Assembly (NCBI GenBank): GCA_903876615.1
Contig: CAIRAS010000165.1
Span: 1-29,750 of the forward strand
From: an uncultured Holophagaceae bacterium
GTDB taxonomy: Bacteria > Acidobacteriota > Holophagae > Holophagales > Holophagaceae
DNA length: 29,750 bases
Direction of reading: 5' to 3'
The notes under the pieces were generated by a model. The model ran no database searches and had not been told where the DNA came from. It was given only the letters and a program-made list of their open reading frames with translations. Shown here in pieces: positions 16,651-24,878 of the stretch; positions within the stretch are counted from its first letter, which is position 1, and the number at the start of each line of letters is the position of its first letter. A program made the translations under genes and the position numbers.

Positions 16651-17633
16651 GGTCCCGCGCCGCCATCCCCGCCCTGCTGGCCTTGCTCGCCGTCGCCTTC
16701 CTGGCCTCGCTGGCCTTCGGCGAGATGCGGCTGAGCTTCAGCCAGGTGCTGGCGGCCCTCCAGGGTGGCGGCGACGAGATCGCCCGCACGGTGGTGCGGG
16801 ACTTCCGCCTGCCACGGGCCCTGGTGGGCATGGCCGTGGGCGCGGCGCTGGGTGCCAGCGGCGTGGTGATGCAGGCCTTCTTCCGCAACCCGCTGGCCAG
16901 CCCGGGGCTGCTGGGCGTCAGCAGCGGCGGGGCGCTCGGCGCCGTGGCCGTGCTGGCCCTGGGCCCCCTGCTGGGCTTCGCCTCGGCCACCCTCTGGGCC
17001 CTGCCCCTGGCCTCGGTGGCCGGCGCCTTCGCCGCCACGGGCGCCGTCCTAATGCTCGCCCAGCGGGGCGCGGGCACCGAGCGCCTGCTGCTCTCGGGGG
17101 TCGCCCTCAACGCCCTCCTAGGGGCGGGCACCAGCTTCCTGCTCACCACCACCGCGGGCCACTTCGAGGTGAACGCGCAGATCCTCTTCTGGCTCATGGG
17201 CGGCCTGGAGAGCCGCAGCTGGGAGCACGTCTGGATGGGCGGGCCCCCGATCCTGGCCGCCTGCCTGCTCCTGCTGCCCCTGGGGCGCCCCATGGACCTG
17301 CTCAGCCTGGGCGAGCAGAGCGCCCAGAGCCTCGGCGTGGATGTGCGGCGGCTCCGCTTCCAGCTGATCCTGCTCTCCACGATCCTCACGGCCATGGCCA
17401 CGGCCGTGGCGGGCATGGTGGGCTTCGTGGGTCTGGTGGTGCCCCACGTCATGCGCCTGGCGTTCGGCCCGGACCACCGGCGGCTGCTGCCCTACTCCAT
17501 GCTCGGCGGCGCGACCTTCCTGTTGGCCTGCGACCTGGTCACCCGCACCTTCCCCCTGGGCCTGCGGCTGGGTGTCGTCACGGCCCTGGTCGGCGGGCCC
17601 TTCTTCCTCTGGCTCCTGCGGAGGCCCCAGTGA
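16647..17633 (+). CDS. btuC: Cobalamin ABC transporter permease, FecCD family
   Basis: The 328-residue permease starts at GTG overlapping btuF. It shows about ten hydrophobic spans and the FecCD signatures: RLPRALVGMAVGAALGASGVVMQAFFRNPLASPGLLGVSSG in the first half (read in parts), TERLLLSGVALNALLGAG, and GMVGFVGLVVPHVMRLAFGPDHRRLLP, which contains the cytoplasmic coupling region that contacts the ATPase. Two copies would form the B12 channel in the inner membrane. Long antisense and offset frames in this GC-rich stretch are not genes. The stop overlaps the btuD GTG by 4 nt. Confidence 0.93.
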   Translation: MRSRAAIPALLALLAVAFLASLAFGEMRLSFSQVLAALQGGGDEIARTVVRDFRLPRALVGMAVGAALGASGVVMQAFFRNPLASPGLLGVSSGGALGAVAVLALGPLLGFASATLWALPLASVAGAFAATGAVLMLAQRGAGTERLLLSGVALNALLGAGTSFLLTTTAGHFEVNAQILFWLMGGLESRSWEHVWMGGPPILAACLLLLPLGRPMDLLSLGEQSAQSLGVDVRRLRFQLILLSTILTAMATAVAGMVGFVGLVVPHVMRLAFGPDHRRLLPYSMLGGATFLLACDLVTRTFPLGLRLGVVTALVGGPFFLWLLRRPQ

Positions 17634-18355
17634 ATTCCGCGGCGCTCCACGCCGCCGACCTCTCCGTCCCGGGCCGCCTGGAGGGGGTTGCCCTGGACCT
17701 GGGTCCCGGCGAGCTGGTGGCGGTGGTGGGTCCCAACGGTGCGGGCAAGTCCACGCTGATCCAGGCCCTGGCGGGCCTCCTGCCGGCCCAGGGCACCATC
17801 CAGTGGAATGGACAATCGCTGTCGCGCATCCTCATGGCGGACCGCGGCCGGCGCCTGGCCTGGGTGGGCCAGGAGGCCCACTTCGAGTTCGCCTTCCCGG
17901 TGCGGGAGGTGGTAGCCCAGGGCCGCTATGCCTGGCAGGACGACCCCTCGGGCGTGGCCGAGGCCCTGGCGGAGCTGGACCTCACCCACCTAGCCGAGCG
18001 CCCCGCCACGCGGCTCTCCGGCGGCGAGCGCCACCGCGTGGGCCTGGCCCGGGCCCTGGCCACCCGGGCTCCCATCCAGCTGTGGGATGAGCCCGTGGCC
18101 CAGCTGGACGTGCGCCACGCCCTGGAGGTCATGCGTCTGGCCCGGCGCCTCGCGACAGAGGGCGGCACCATCCTGGTCAGTCTCCACGACCTGCGCGCGG
18201 CCTACCGCTTCGACCGGGTGCTGGTCCTGGACCAGGGGCACCTGGTGGGCAACGGCCGTCCCCACGACGTGCTGACCGCCCCCTTGATCCGGACCGTCTT
18301 CCGCGTGGAGGCCACCTTCGTGGAGTCCCTGGTGCCCGAGCTGCCGCCAGACTGA
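17630..18355 (+). CDS. btuD: Cobalamin ABC transporter ATP-binding protein
   Basis: The 241-residue ATPase has Walker A GPNGAGKST (34-42), Q-loop Gln81, signature LSGGE (129-133), Walker B IQLWDEP (149-155) with catalytic Glu154, D-loop QLD and switch His186 (SLHD). It powers B12 import through BtuC dimers. In the fourth signature position the family usually has Q (LSGGQ), and LSGGE is a tolerated variant. The GTG start overlaps btuC. The gene ends four bases before the convergent signalling gene, so there is almost no room for a terminator. The whole receptor-binding-protein-permease-ATPase set is in one operon under a single riboswitch. Confidence 0.93.
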   Translation: MNSAALHAADLSVPGRLEGVALDLGPGELVAVVGPNGAGKSTLIQALAGLLPAQGTIQWNGQSLSRILMADRGRRLAWVGQEAHFEFAFPVREVVAQGRYAWQDDPSGVAEALAELDLTHLAERPATRLSGGERHRVGLARALATRAPIQLWDEPVAQLDVRHALEVMRLARRLATEGGTILVSLHDLRAAYRFDRVLVLDQGHLVGNGRPHDVLTAPLIRTVFRVEATFVESLVPELPPD

Positions 18356-18359
18356 GCCT

Positions 18360-19511
18360 TCAGACGATCTTGTTGATCATGATCGGCCCGGCCAGCGTGG
18401 TGCCGAGCGAGTAGTTCCGCAGCTTCTCGATGTGCAGCAGGTTCAGCTGGGTGCCCATGGGCAGCACCGCGACCTCCTTGTTTTTGACGTAGACGTCATC
18501 GGCCAGGATCATGCCCGGCTGGAGCTCGTCCAGGGCCAGCAGCACATGCCGCTCGGCTTCACTGGCAGGCACGTGGATCAGCTCGCCCAGCGCCTTCAGC
18601 ACGTCCGGATCGTATTTCGTCCCGGCGCCGGTTTCGATCTCGCTGAAGACCACCATCTTGGACTTCCGGATCTGGAGCCGGTTGACGTACTCGCTAACCA
18701 CCTTCAGGATTCGGGAGCCGAGGGGCAGATCCTCCCGCTGGATCCGCTCGTTGGGGTAGCCCGTGCCGTCATAGTTCTTGGTGCTGTACTTGATGATCTG
18801 GGCCACGGACTGCAGCCTCGGGATGTTGGCGATGATGTTCGAGCCGATCTCCGGCGCCCGCAGGAACATCTCGTTCTCCTTGACGCTGAGCCGCTCGCCC
18901 CGGGTGATCTTGGCCTGGATCTCCACCGGGATGGCCAACCAGCCGATGCGGGCCAGCAGCGCGGCGAGGCCGATGTCCCAGCCCACGTCGAGGGAGAACT
19001 TCTCCGCGATGGCCACGGCGAGGTCCCGCATCTCCTTGGTCCGGCCGAAGCCCTTGGGATCGAAGAGGGACAGCAGCTCCACCAGGGTCTGGACGCTGCC
19101 GGTCAGGGTCTGCTCCAGCAGGGTGCGCTCGGCCATGACCAGCTCGTACTGGTTCACGGCGTCCACCAGCACCAGCCGCAGGTCATCGCCCTTGATGGGC
19201 TTGGTCAGGAAGCGGAAGACCTGGCCCTGGTTCACCGCATCGATGGCGGTGCCCAGCTCAGCCTGGCCCGTGAGCATGACCCGTGTGGTGTTGGGCGACA
19301 GGAACTTCCACTGGTCCAGGAAGTGGATGCCGTCCATGCCGGGCATCATCATGTCGGCGATGACCACGGCAAAGGGGGCCGCGTCGAAGAGTACCTGCAG
19401 GGCGGCTTCGCCCGATTCTGCTGTGACGATTTCAAACTCGTCCCGGAGGATCCGGCCCAGCGACCTCAGCAGCAGCACATCATCGTCGACAAGAAGCACG
19501 CGAGGTTTCAT
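18360..19511 (-). CDS. Response regulator with degenerate HD-GYP domain
   Basis: A 383-residue protein starts at an ATG with GGAG 6 nt upstream. The receiver has Asp10/Asp11, phospho-acceptor Asp53 (IADMMMPGMDG) and Lys104 (FLTKP). The middle domain follows the HD-GYP pattern: ALLARIGWLAIPVEIQAKI corresponds to HDIGKIGIPDxIL, but the metal ligands His-Asp are replaced by Ala-Arg at 187-188. DGTGYP (248-253) is kept, while the HHE stretch before it reads KYSTKNY. So cyclic-di-GMP hydrolysis is probably lost, and a binding or scaffold role is likely (inference). The C-terminus (DVYVKNKEVAVLPMGTQL) is the beta-rich tail common in these proteins. It is the last gene of the PhnD-kinase-HDOD operon, 67 nt after the HDOD gene. 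Confidence 0.88.
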   Translation of the reverse strand: MKPRVLLVDDDVLLLRSLGRILRDEFEIVTAESGEAALQVLFDAAPFAVVIADMMMPGMDGIHFLDQWKFLSPNTTRVMLTGQAELGTAIDAVNQGQVFRFLTKPIKGDDLRLVLVDAVNQYELVMAERTLLEQTLTGSVQTLVELLSLFDPKGFGRTKEMRDLAVAIAEKFSLDVGWDIGLAALLARIGWLAIPVEIQAKITRGERLSVKENEMFLRAPEIGSNIIANIPRLQSVAQIIKYSTKNYDGTGYPNERIQREDLPLGSRILKVVSEYVNRLQIRKSKMVVFSEIETGAGTKYDPDVLKALGELIHVPASEAERHVLLALDELQPGMILADDVYVKNKEVAVLPMGTQLNLLHIEKLRNYSLGTTLAGPIMINKIV

Positions 19512-19578
19512 GGTCGACTCCTGCCCGGGGATACCTGCGGGGCGATGGGGGAATGGTCGTTCGGATTGGCTGGGGCGG

Positions 19579-20817
19579 TCAAGGGGTGCTCCGCTGGAGC
19601 GCGTCATCGGGGGAGGCGCCCCGCGGGGGACGGCCCTCCTTCCATTTTTTCACAAGAACGTTCCACCGCGAGTCCGCAGACGCCAAATCCGCCTCGGGAT
19701 AGTCCAGCATGGCGGTCCCCTCGGTGAATTCGCCCGGGGAGATGTGCTGGTCCAGCCAGGAGTGGGCCACATGCAGCGCCAGGGAGATGAGGGTCGGGTG
19801 GTCGTCCAGGGAGGTGAGGTACTGCCTCTGGATGGCCGATGCGAAAGGGGTGGGCAGGCCCCAGAGGCTCACGAGCTGGGCCCCCACCTGGATGTGGTCG
19901 GTCCCGAAGGTCTGGCGCTCCATCTTTGTCAGGAGGTTCCCCTGCGCCATGCCCTTCTCCAGGACCGAGTGGTAGGCGCAGCCCGGGTGGATCGCCATGG
20001 CAACCAGTCCGATGTCGTGGAGCAGCCCCACGGAGTAGCTCTCCTCGGCAGCCTTCCGGTCCCCGGTCTCCTTGTAGACCAGCTCCCGGGCCAGCCGACC
20101 CACCCGCACGGAGTGGGCCCAGACGTCCTCGAGGGAGAGGCCCTCGGGATGCTCGTCCACCGCAGCGGCCAGCAGATCCCGGCTCAGGACCATCTCCTGG
20201 AGCAGGTCCACCCCGAGGAACTCCACGGCCTGGGTCAGGCTGGTGATGGACCGCCGGAACGGCATGTAGGCGGAGTTCACCAGCTTGAGGACCTTCGAGG
20301 CCATGCCGATGTCCTGGCCGATAATGGCGGTGATGCGCTGCAGGTTCGGCGTGGGCTGCTCCAGTTGCTCCTTGAGGGCCACCAGGTGCCGGGTCAGGCT
20401 GGGCAGCCGCTCCAGGCCGGCCACGATGGACCGGGCCAGCCGGGAATCCTCCTCGGCGGGATTCAGACAGAACGAGTCCAGGATCACGACCAGGTCATTC
20501 GGGTCGACGGGCTTGACGAGAAAGCGGTGGTAGTCGCCCTCGGCCTCGAGGATCCGCCGCAGGGGGGCATGACCCGAGAGGACCACCCGCACGGCGCCCG
20601 GCTGCAGCTGCCTCGCGTGGTGCAGCACCTGGGAGCCATCCATGCCGGGCATCTGCATGTCCGTCAGGACGGTGTCGAAGCGGGACTCGGCCATCTTCCG
20701 AACGGCCTCCTCCCCGGAATCGACCAAGACCACCTCCCACTCGGGGCGCTGGGTGTGGAAGGTCCGGTTGAGGGCCCGCAGGATCAGGGGATCATCATCA
20801 ATGACGAGCATCCTCAT
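19579..20817 (-). CDS. Response regulator with HDOD domain
   Basis: A 412-residue protein with an N-terminal receiver (acidic pocket IDDD, phospho-acceptor Asp53 in LTDMQMPGMDG, Lys102 in FLVKPVD), followed by a HDOD domain: LKLVNSAYMPFRRSITSLTQAVEFLG is its hallmark helix region, and SVGLLHDIGLVAMAIHP carries the conserved His-Asp. HDOD proteins take part in bacterial signalling, often as non-enzymatic partners of kinases or diguanylate enzymes. The start at 20817 lies 4 nt after the kinase stop and has GGGAG about 8 nt before it. It sits between the kinase and the degenerate HD-GYP regulator, so both receivers are probable phosphate acceptors of that kinase. Confidence 0.92.
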   Translation of the reverse strand: MRMLVIDDDPLILRALNRTFHTQRPEWEVVLVDSGEEAVRKMAESRFDTVLTDMQMPGMDGSQVLHHARQLQPGAVRVVLSGHAPLRRILEAEGDYHRFLVKPVDPNDLVVILDSFCLNPAEEDSRLARSIVAGLERLPSLTRHLVALKEQLEQPTPNLQRITAIIGQDIGMASKVLKLVNSAYMPFRRSITSLTQAVEFLGVDLLQEMVLSRDLLAAAVDEHPEGLSLEDVWAHSVRVGRLARELVYKETGDRKAAEESYSVGLLHDIGLVAMAIHPGCAYHSVLEKGMAQGNLLTKMERQTFGTDHIQVGAQLVSLWGLPTPFASAIQRQYLTSLDDHPTLISLALHVAHSWLDQHISPGEFTEGTAMLDYPEADLASADSRWNVLVKKWKEGRPPRGASPDDALQRSTP

Positions 20818-20821
20818 GGCG

Positions 20822-23800
20822 CTACTCCCAAACGTCGGCGAGGCTCCCTTGGGGAGTGCCAAGGGGTAGCCGGAGGATGAAGGTGGTGCCCGCGCCCAGC
20901 ACGGACTGGCAGAGGATGGTTCCCCCATGCCGGTTGACGATGACCTGGTAGCAGACGGTGAGCCCCTGGCCGGTCCCCTTGCCGACCCGCTTGGTCGTGA
21001 AGAAGGGGTCGAAGATCTTCTTCTGGACCTGCTCATCGATGCCGACGCCATTGTCCGCGATGCGGACCTCCACACCCAGGGCATGGCGTCGGGTGGAGAG
21101 GGTGATCACGCCCTTCCCCGCGTCGCTGGGGACCTTCTCCCCAATGGCGTCGGCGGCGTTGACGATGAGGTTCAGGAACACCTGGTTGAGCTCGGCCGGC
21201 AGGCCCTGGATGTAGGGAAGGGCAGGGTCCAGGTCCAGCACCAGATCCGCGAGATGCTTCCACTCGTTGCGGGCGACCGTGGAGGTGGTGACCAGGCACT
21301 CGTTGACGTCCACCGGAACCTTTTCCGTGCCGCCCGGATGCGAGAACTCCTTCATGGCCCGGACGATCTTCGTCACCCGCTGGATGCCTTCGAGGGACTC
21401 GCTGATGGCTTGGGGGATCTCCTCCCGGAGGTAGCTGAGGTTCACTTCGGCAGCCAGGGAGCTGAGCCCGGTCGCCTTCTCCTCAGGCAGCTCCGTGAGG
21501 ACGGACTCGTGGGCGTCCACCAGCCGGCGAAGCTGGCTGTAGGACTTCTTGAGGAATTCCAGGTTGTTGCCCAGGAACTGGATGGGCGTGTTGATCTCGT
21601 GGGCGATGCCTGCCGCGAGGCGGCCGATGGATTCCATCTTCCGGGACTGCTCCAGCTCGACGAGCACGTCGCGGTTGGAGGCCTCGATCTCCTGACGGGC
21701 ATCCATCTCGGCGATCAGGTCGAGGTTCTTCTGGTCCAGCTCCCGGGTGCGCTCGATGACCAGCGACTCCAACTCCAGGCGCGTCTCCGACCGCTCCACC
21801 TTGGACCCCAGGGCCCGCGCGGCGATGCGCAGGACCCCCTGCTCCGAAGTCGACCAGGAGCGGCCGCCCTGGCACTCGTCGAAGCCTATGAAACCCCACC
21901 AGACACCCCGGACCCGCACGGGCACCACCAGGATGGACTGAACCCCACGGGCTTCCAGGAGGGGCCGCTCGGCGTCGGGAAGGAAGGCCACCTGCCCGTG
22001 GATGACGCGATCCAGCTGCAGCTCGTCGATCCACCGCCCGAACCCCGCGGCCCGCATGTTGAATTGCTGGGCGCCGGCATCTTCCTGGAGGGAACGGGTT
22101 CCCTCCAGGGACCACTCGAACACCAGGCCCATGCCGACCTCATCCTCGCCTTCCACCTCGTCCCGGCGCCGGAAGATGGTGACCCGGCTGGCCTCGGAGG
22201 CAATACCCAAGGTGTAGAGGAATTCAGGGATGCCGCCCTCCCAGGTCTCCGAGTTGAGGAGGCCCGCGACGGCGCGGCTGACCGCTTCGAGGAGGCGGTC
22301 GCGCTGTTCCAGCGCCCGCTCCATGCTCTTGCGCAGGGTGATGTTGGCGTGGGTCCCGATCATGCGGGTCGGCTTGCCGGCGGCATCCCGCTCCACCACC
22401 GAGCCTCGGTCCAGGACCCAGATGTAGTTGCCCTGCCGAGTCTGGATCCGGTGCTCGCTGAGGTAGCGGGGCAGGACACCATCCAGGTGCCGCTGAAGGG
22501 CCAGGAAGGTCCGATCCCGGTCCTCCGGGTGCAGACGGGAATCCCACTCCGCGAGGTTCGAAGTCAACTCTTCGGGGGAATAGCCGATCATCGCCTTCCA
22601 GTTGTTGGAGTAGAAGACCTTTCCCTCAGGGATATTCCAGTCCCACAAGCCATCGCCGCTGCCGTCGATGGCGGCGGCAAAGCGTTCCTCGCTTTCCTTC
22701 AGGGCCTGGGCGCTGCGACGGAGTTCCGTGACGTCCTGGAAGGAGACCACCGCTCCGGTCCGGCGCCCATCCCGAATGATGGGCGTGCTCACCAGAGACA
22801 CGTGCAGGAGCTGGCCGTCCTTCCGGCTGAAGATCTCGTCGTTGGAGCGGTAGACACCACCGCCTTTCAGGACCTGGGTGACCTTGCAGTCCTCGCTGGG
22901 AATCGGGTTCCCCGCCAAGTCCTGCCGGTGGAACAGATTGTGGGCGGACTGACCCAGCAGCTCCTGACTGGACCAGCCCAGGATCTCCTCGACGCGCGGA
23001 TTCACGAAGGTGATGCACCCCTCGTCGTTCAGGACGTAGAGGCCGTCGCCCATGGTGTCGGTGATCTCTATCAGGCGCTGGTGGGCGTCGGCGATGTCCC
23101 GCACCAGGGAGGCCTGCACATCGCGGGCGTCGGTCAGCTCCCGGATCCGGTCCCGGACCGCCCGGGACATGGCATTGAACGCAGTCCCGAGCCGGCCGAT
23201 GTCATCTTCCCCTTCCCAGACCAGGGGCGGGGTGAGGTTGCCGTCGGCCACGGACTCGCTGGCCGTGGTCAGGGCCGTGAGGTGGCGGGTGAGCCAGAAG
23301 CTGAGGACCGTGAGCAGCCCTGCGGAGAGCAGCAGCTCGCCCAGGGCGATGACCAGCCCCTGGCTGAGCAGCTGCCGATGGGCGGCCAGGATCTGGGAGA
23401 GGTCCAGGCCGAAGTGCACGTTGCCAAGCTTCTGCTTGGCGACGGTGATCTCCGAGACGACGTTGTAGCGCGGGGTCCCGTTGGCGACGAAGAGCTTGAA
23501 GCCCTGGTCTGGCCGGGGCAGTTCCTTGTCCCGGGGCCAGCCACTGATGGCCACGAGCCGACCCAGGGAGTCGTGCACGGCCAGGTAGTCGATGCCCTGG
23601 GTCCGCACGCACTCGTCGAGGATGGCCTGCACCGTGGCGGAGTCCCGCTGGGCCAGGGGCGCGATGAGGGCCGCGTGCAGGACGGGGGTCATCTGCGAGG
23701 CGTGCCGGGCCGCTTGCTCGGTCATCTGCCCCGAGAGCAGCCGGAGGCTGTTCACCACCAGGAGCGTGAGCATGGTCGCCTCGACCAGGATCGCTCCCAG

Positions 23801-23842
23801 GAGCATGCGAGAGCGGATTGACCGCCCCATGAAACGCGTCAT
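20822..23842 (-). CDS. Membrane hybrid-less sensor histidine kinase (HAMP-PAS-PAS-GAF-HK)
   Basis: A 1006-residue sensor kinase. Membrane spans at about 12-34 and 161-184 enclose a periplasmic domain of about 120 residues. A HAMP linker follows (185-240), then two PAS domains (about 255-375 and 385-505), a GAF-like domain (about 515-685) and a coiled coil. The kinase core has phospho-acceptor His748 (GIAHEINTP), N-box NLIVNAADAI (891-900), DNGVGID (930-936), DPFFTTK (945-951) and GTGQGL (956-961). It has no attached receiver. The ATG overlaps the stop of the upstream PhnD-like gene (ATGA), so the periplasmic binding protein is made together with the kinase and may present its ligand to the periplasmic domain. 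It is followed after 4 nt by a receiver-HDOD gene. Target receivers are presumably the neighbouring ones. Confidence 0.93.
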   Translation of the reverse strand: MTRFMGRSIRSRMLLGAILVEATMLTLLVVNSLRLLSGQMTEQAARHASQMTPVLHAALIAPLAQRDSATVQAILDECVRTQGIDYLAVHDSLGRLVAISGWPRDKELPRPDQGFKLFVANGTPRYNVVSEITVAKQKLGNVHFGLDLSQILAAHRQLLSQGLVIALGELLLSAGLLTVLSFWLTRHLTALTTASESVADGNLTPPLVWEGEDDIGRLGTAFNAMSRAVRDRIRELTDARDVQASLVRDIADAHQRLIEITDTMGDGLYVLNDEGCITFVNPRVEEILGWSSQELLGQSAHNLFHRQDLAGNPIPSEDCKVTQVLKGGGVYRSNDEIFSRKDGQLLHVSLVSTPIIRDGRRTGAVVSFQDVTELRRSAQALKESEERFAAAIDGSGDGLWDWNIPEGKVFYSNNWKAMIGYSPEELTSNLAEWDSRLHPEDRDRTFLALQRHLDGVLPRYLSEHRIQTRQGNYIWVLDRGSVVERDAAGKPTRMIGTHANITLRKSMERALEQRDRLLEAVSRAVAGLLNSETWEGGIPEFLYTLGIASEASRVTIFRRRDEVEGEDEVGMGLVFEWSLEGTRSLQEDAGAQQFNMRAAGFGRWIDELQLDRVIHGQVAFLPDAERPLLEARGVQSILVVPVRVRGVWWGFIGFDECQGGRSWSTSEQGVLRIAARALGSKVERSETRLELESLVIERTRELDQKNLDLIAEMDARQEIEASNRDVLVELEQSRKMESIGRLAAGIAHEINTPIQFLGNNLEFLKKSYSQLRRLVDAHESVLTELPEEKATGLSSLAAEVNLSYLREEIPQAISESLEGIQRVTKIVRAMKEFSHPGGTEKVPVDVNECLVTTSTVARNEWKHLADLVLDLDPALPYIQGLPAELNQVFLNLIVNAADAIGEKVPSDAGKGVITLSTRRHALGVEVRIADNGVGIDEQVQKKIFDPFFTTKRVGKGTGQGLTVCYQVIVNRHGGTILCQSVLGAGTTFILRLPLGTPQGSLADVWE

Positions 23843-24675
23843 TTAAGCCCCAGGATCTTACGAACTTCGATTGCGTAGGGACTCATGGCTTCGAGTTCCC
23901 CGCGCCGCAGCTTCCGGTAGCCGCCCAGGTTGTTCTTCTCGAGGTAGTGCATCCCCTCCGGCGTCTTCGAGAAGGCCCAGAGGGCGGCCTCAAGGGCGGC
24001 CTGGCGCTTCCGCTGCCGACCATTCAGCATGTAGACCCGGCCGGCCATGGCGGGACTCTCGGCCAGCACGCGCAGCTTGGCTTTCACTTCCGGGGCCAGG
24101 TTCTGGAAATTCGGCAGGGACATGAGCCCGGCGCTGCCCTCGCCGACCAGGAGCAGCTGGCCCACGCTGTCGGCGGCGCTGACATAGCGCAGGGTGACGT
24201 CGGTGCGGCCCATGCGCCGGAGCCAGGACTCGCCCCAGAGGGTGACCAGGGAGGAAGGACTCAGCCCGATGACGGTCTTGCCCTTCAGGTCGGCGGCGTC
24301 TTTGATCCCCGAATCAGTCCTGACGACGACGAGGGCCTTGAAGTCGGCCTTGTAGGTCAGGAGGGGCAGATAGCCGGCATCCATTTGCAGCATCCGCGCC
24401 TGGTGGCCGGTGGTGATGGCGATGTCGTATTTCTGGCCGACCGCCTGCCGCGCAAACTCCGTGAAGTCCGGCGCCGTCACGATCTCCACCTCGACGCCCA
24501 GGGCCTTGGTCAGATAGGTCCGCAGCGGCTGGTACTGCTCCAGGATGAAGCGTGCGCTGGTGTGCGGTGCGACGCCCACCTTGAAGGATTCCGCCGGGGC
24601 CTGCCCGTGCAGCGAGGCGATCGGCACGGCCATGCCGATCAGAAGTCCAGAGAGCCAGCGGGCGATGGTTTTCAC
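23839..24675 (-). CDS. PhnD-like periplasmic substrate-binding protein
   Basis: A 278-residue exported protein starts at GTG with a signal peptide (VKTIARWLSGLLIGMAVPIASLHGQA). The fold is that of phosphate/phosphite/phosphonate-binding proteins: FKVGVAPHTSARFILEQYQPLRTYLTKALGVEVEIV, DFTEFARQAVGQKYDIAI, and the KGKTVIGLSPSSLVTLWGESWL region that lines the ligand pocket (quoted in parts). In transporters such genes sit with permease and ATPase genes. Here none is present. It is coupled to a membrane histidine kinase instead, as in other kinase systems that use a binding protein as sensor. The ligand is unknown, and phosphonate or a related anion is only suggested by family. The ribosome site is weak. 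Confidence 0.9.
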   Translation of the reverse strand: MKTIARWLSGLLIGMAVPIASLHGQAPAESFKVGVAPHTSARFILEQYQPLRTYLTKALGVEVEIVTAPDFTEFARQAVGQKYDIAITTGHQARMLQMDAGYLPLLTYKADFKALVVVRTDSGIKDAADLKGKTVIGLSPSSLVTLWGESWLRRMGRTDVTLRYVSAADSVGQLLLVGEGSAGLMSLPNFQNLAPEVKAKLRVLAESPAMAGRVYMLNGRQRKRQAALEAALWAFSKTPEGMHYLEKNNLGGYRKLRRGELEAMSPYAIEVRKILGLK

Positions 24676-24798
24676 GGTCCAACCTCACGGAACATTTATC
24701 GGCCGGTTCCAGACGAGTCTGAGGATGGCCACAATCGGAAGCCCCACGGTAGAAGCACCGGAGACAGCAGACGGCACCCCCGCGAAGGGGCTACAGCT

Positions 24799-24843
24799 AC
24801 TATCGTCCGAATCAGCTTTACTCTTCATACGCTTGATTGCGTA
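24799..24843 (-). promoter_or_regulatory. Shared-type operator and promoter A, upstream of the PhnD-kinase operon
   Basis: A perfect dyad TACGC-N6-GCGTA lies at 24828-24843. On the minus strand, exactly 23 bp downstream of it, is GATAGT (24799-24804), a four-of-six -10 match. With a start near 24792 the dyad would be centred near -43, a position where a bound activator replaces the -35 box. The same arrangement is found twice more in this window, at 25613-25657 and 26642-26686. The leader would be about 116 nt. Confidence 0.55.
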
Positions 24844-24860
24844 GTTACCAAGAGGGACCC

Positions 24861-24876
24861 GGGGCGCTCAGGCCCC
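24861..24876 (-). terminator. Weak hairpin just after the FixJ-like gene
   Basis: GGGGC and GCCCC arms (5 bp) enclose a 6-nt loop, starting 2 nt past the stop of the FixJ-like gene on the minus strand. No T-run follows, so termination is doubtful. It may be a partial terminator or a processing site. Confidence 0.25.
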
Positions 24877-24878
24877 TG

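Noticed and set aside
20927..23821. Plus-strand open frame of about 960 codons opposite the histidine kinase
   Set aside because: No recognisable motif, and composition is that of an antisense frame. The kinase has every expected motif.
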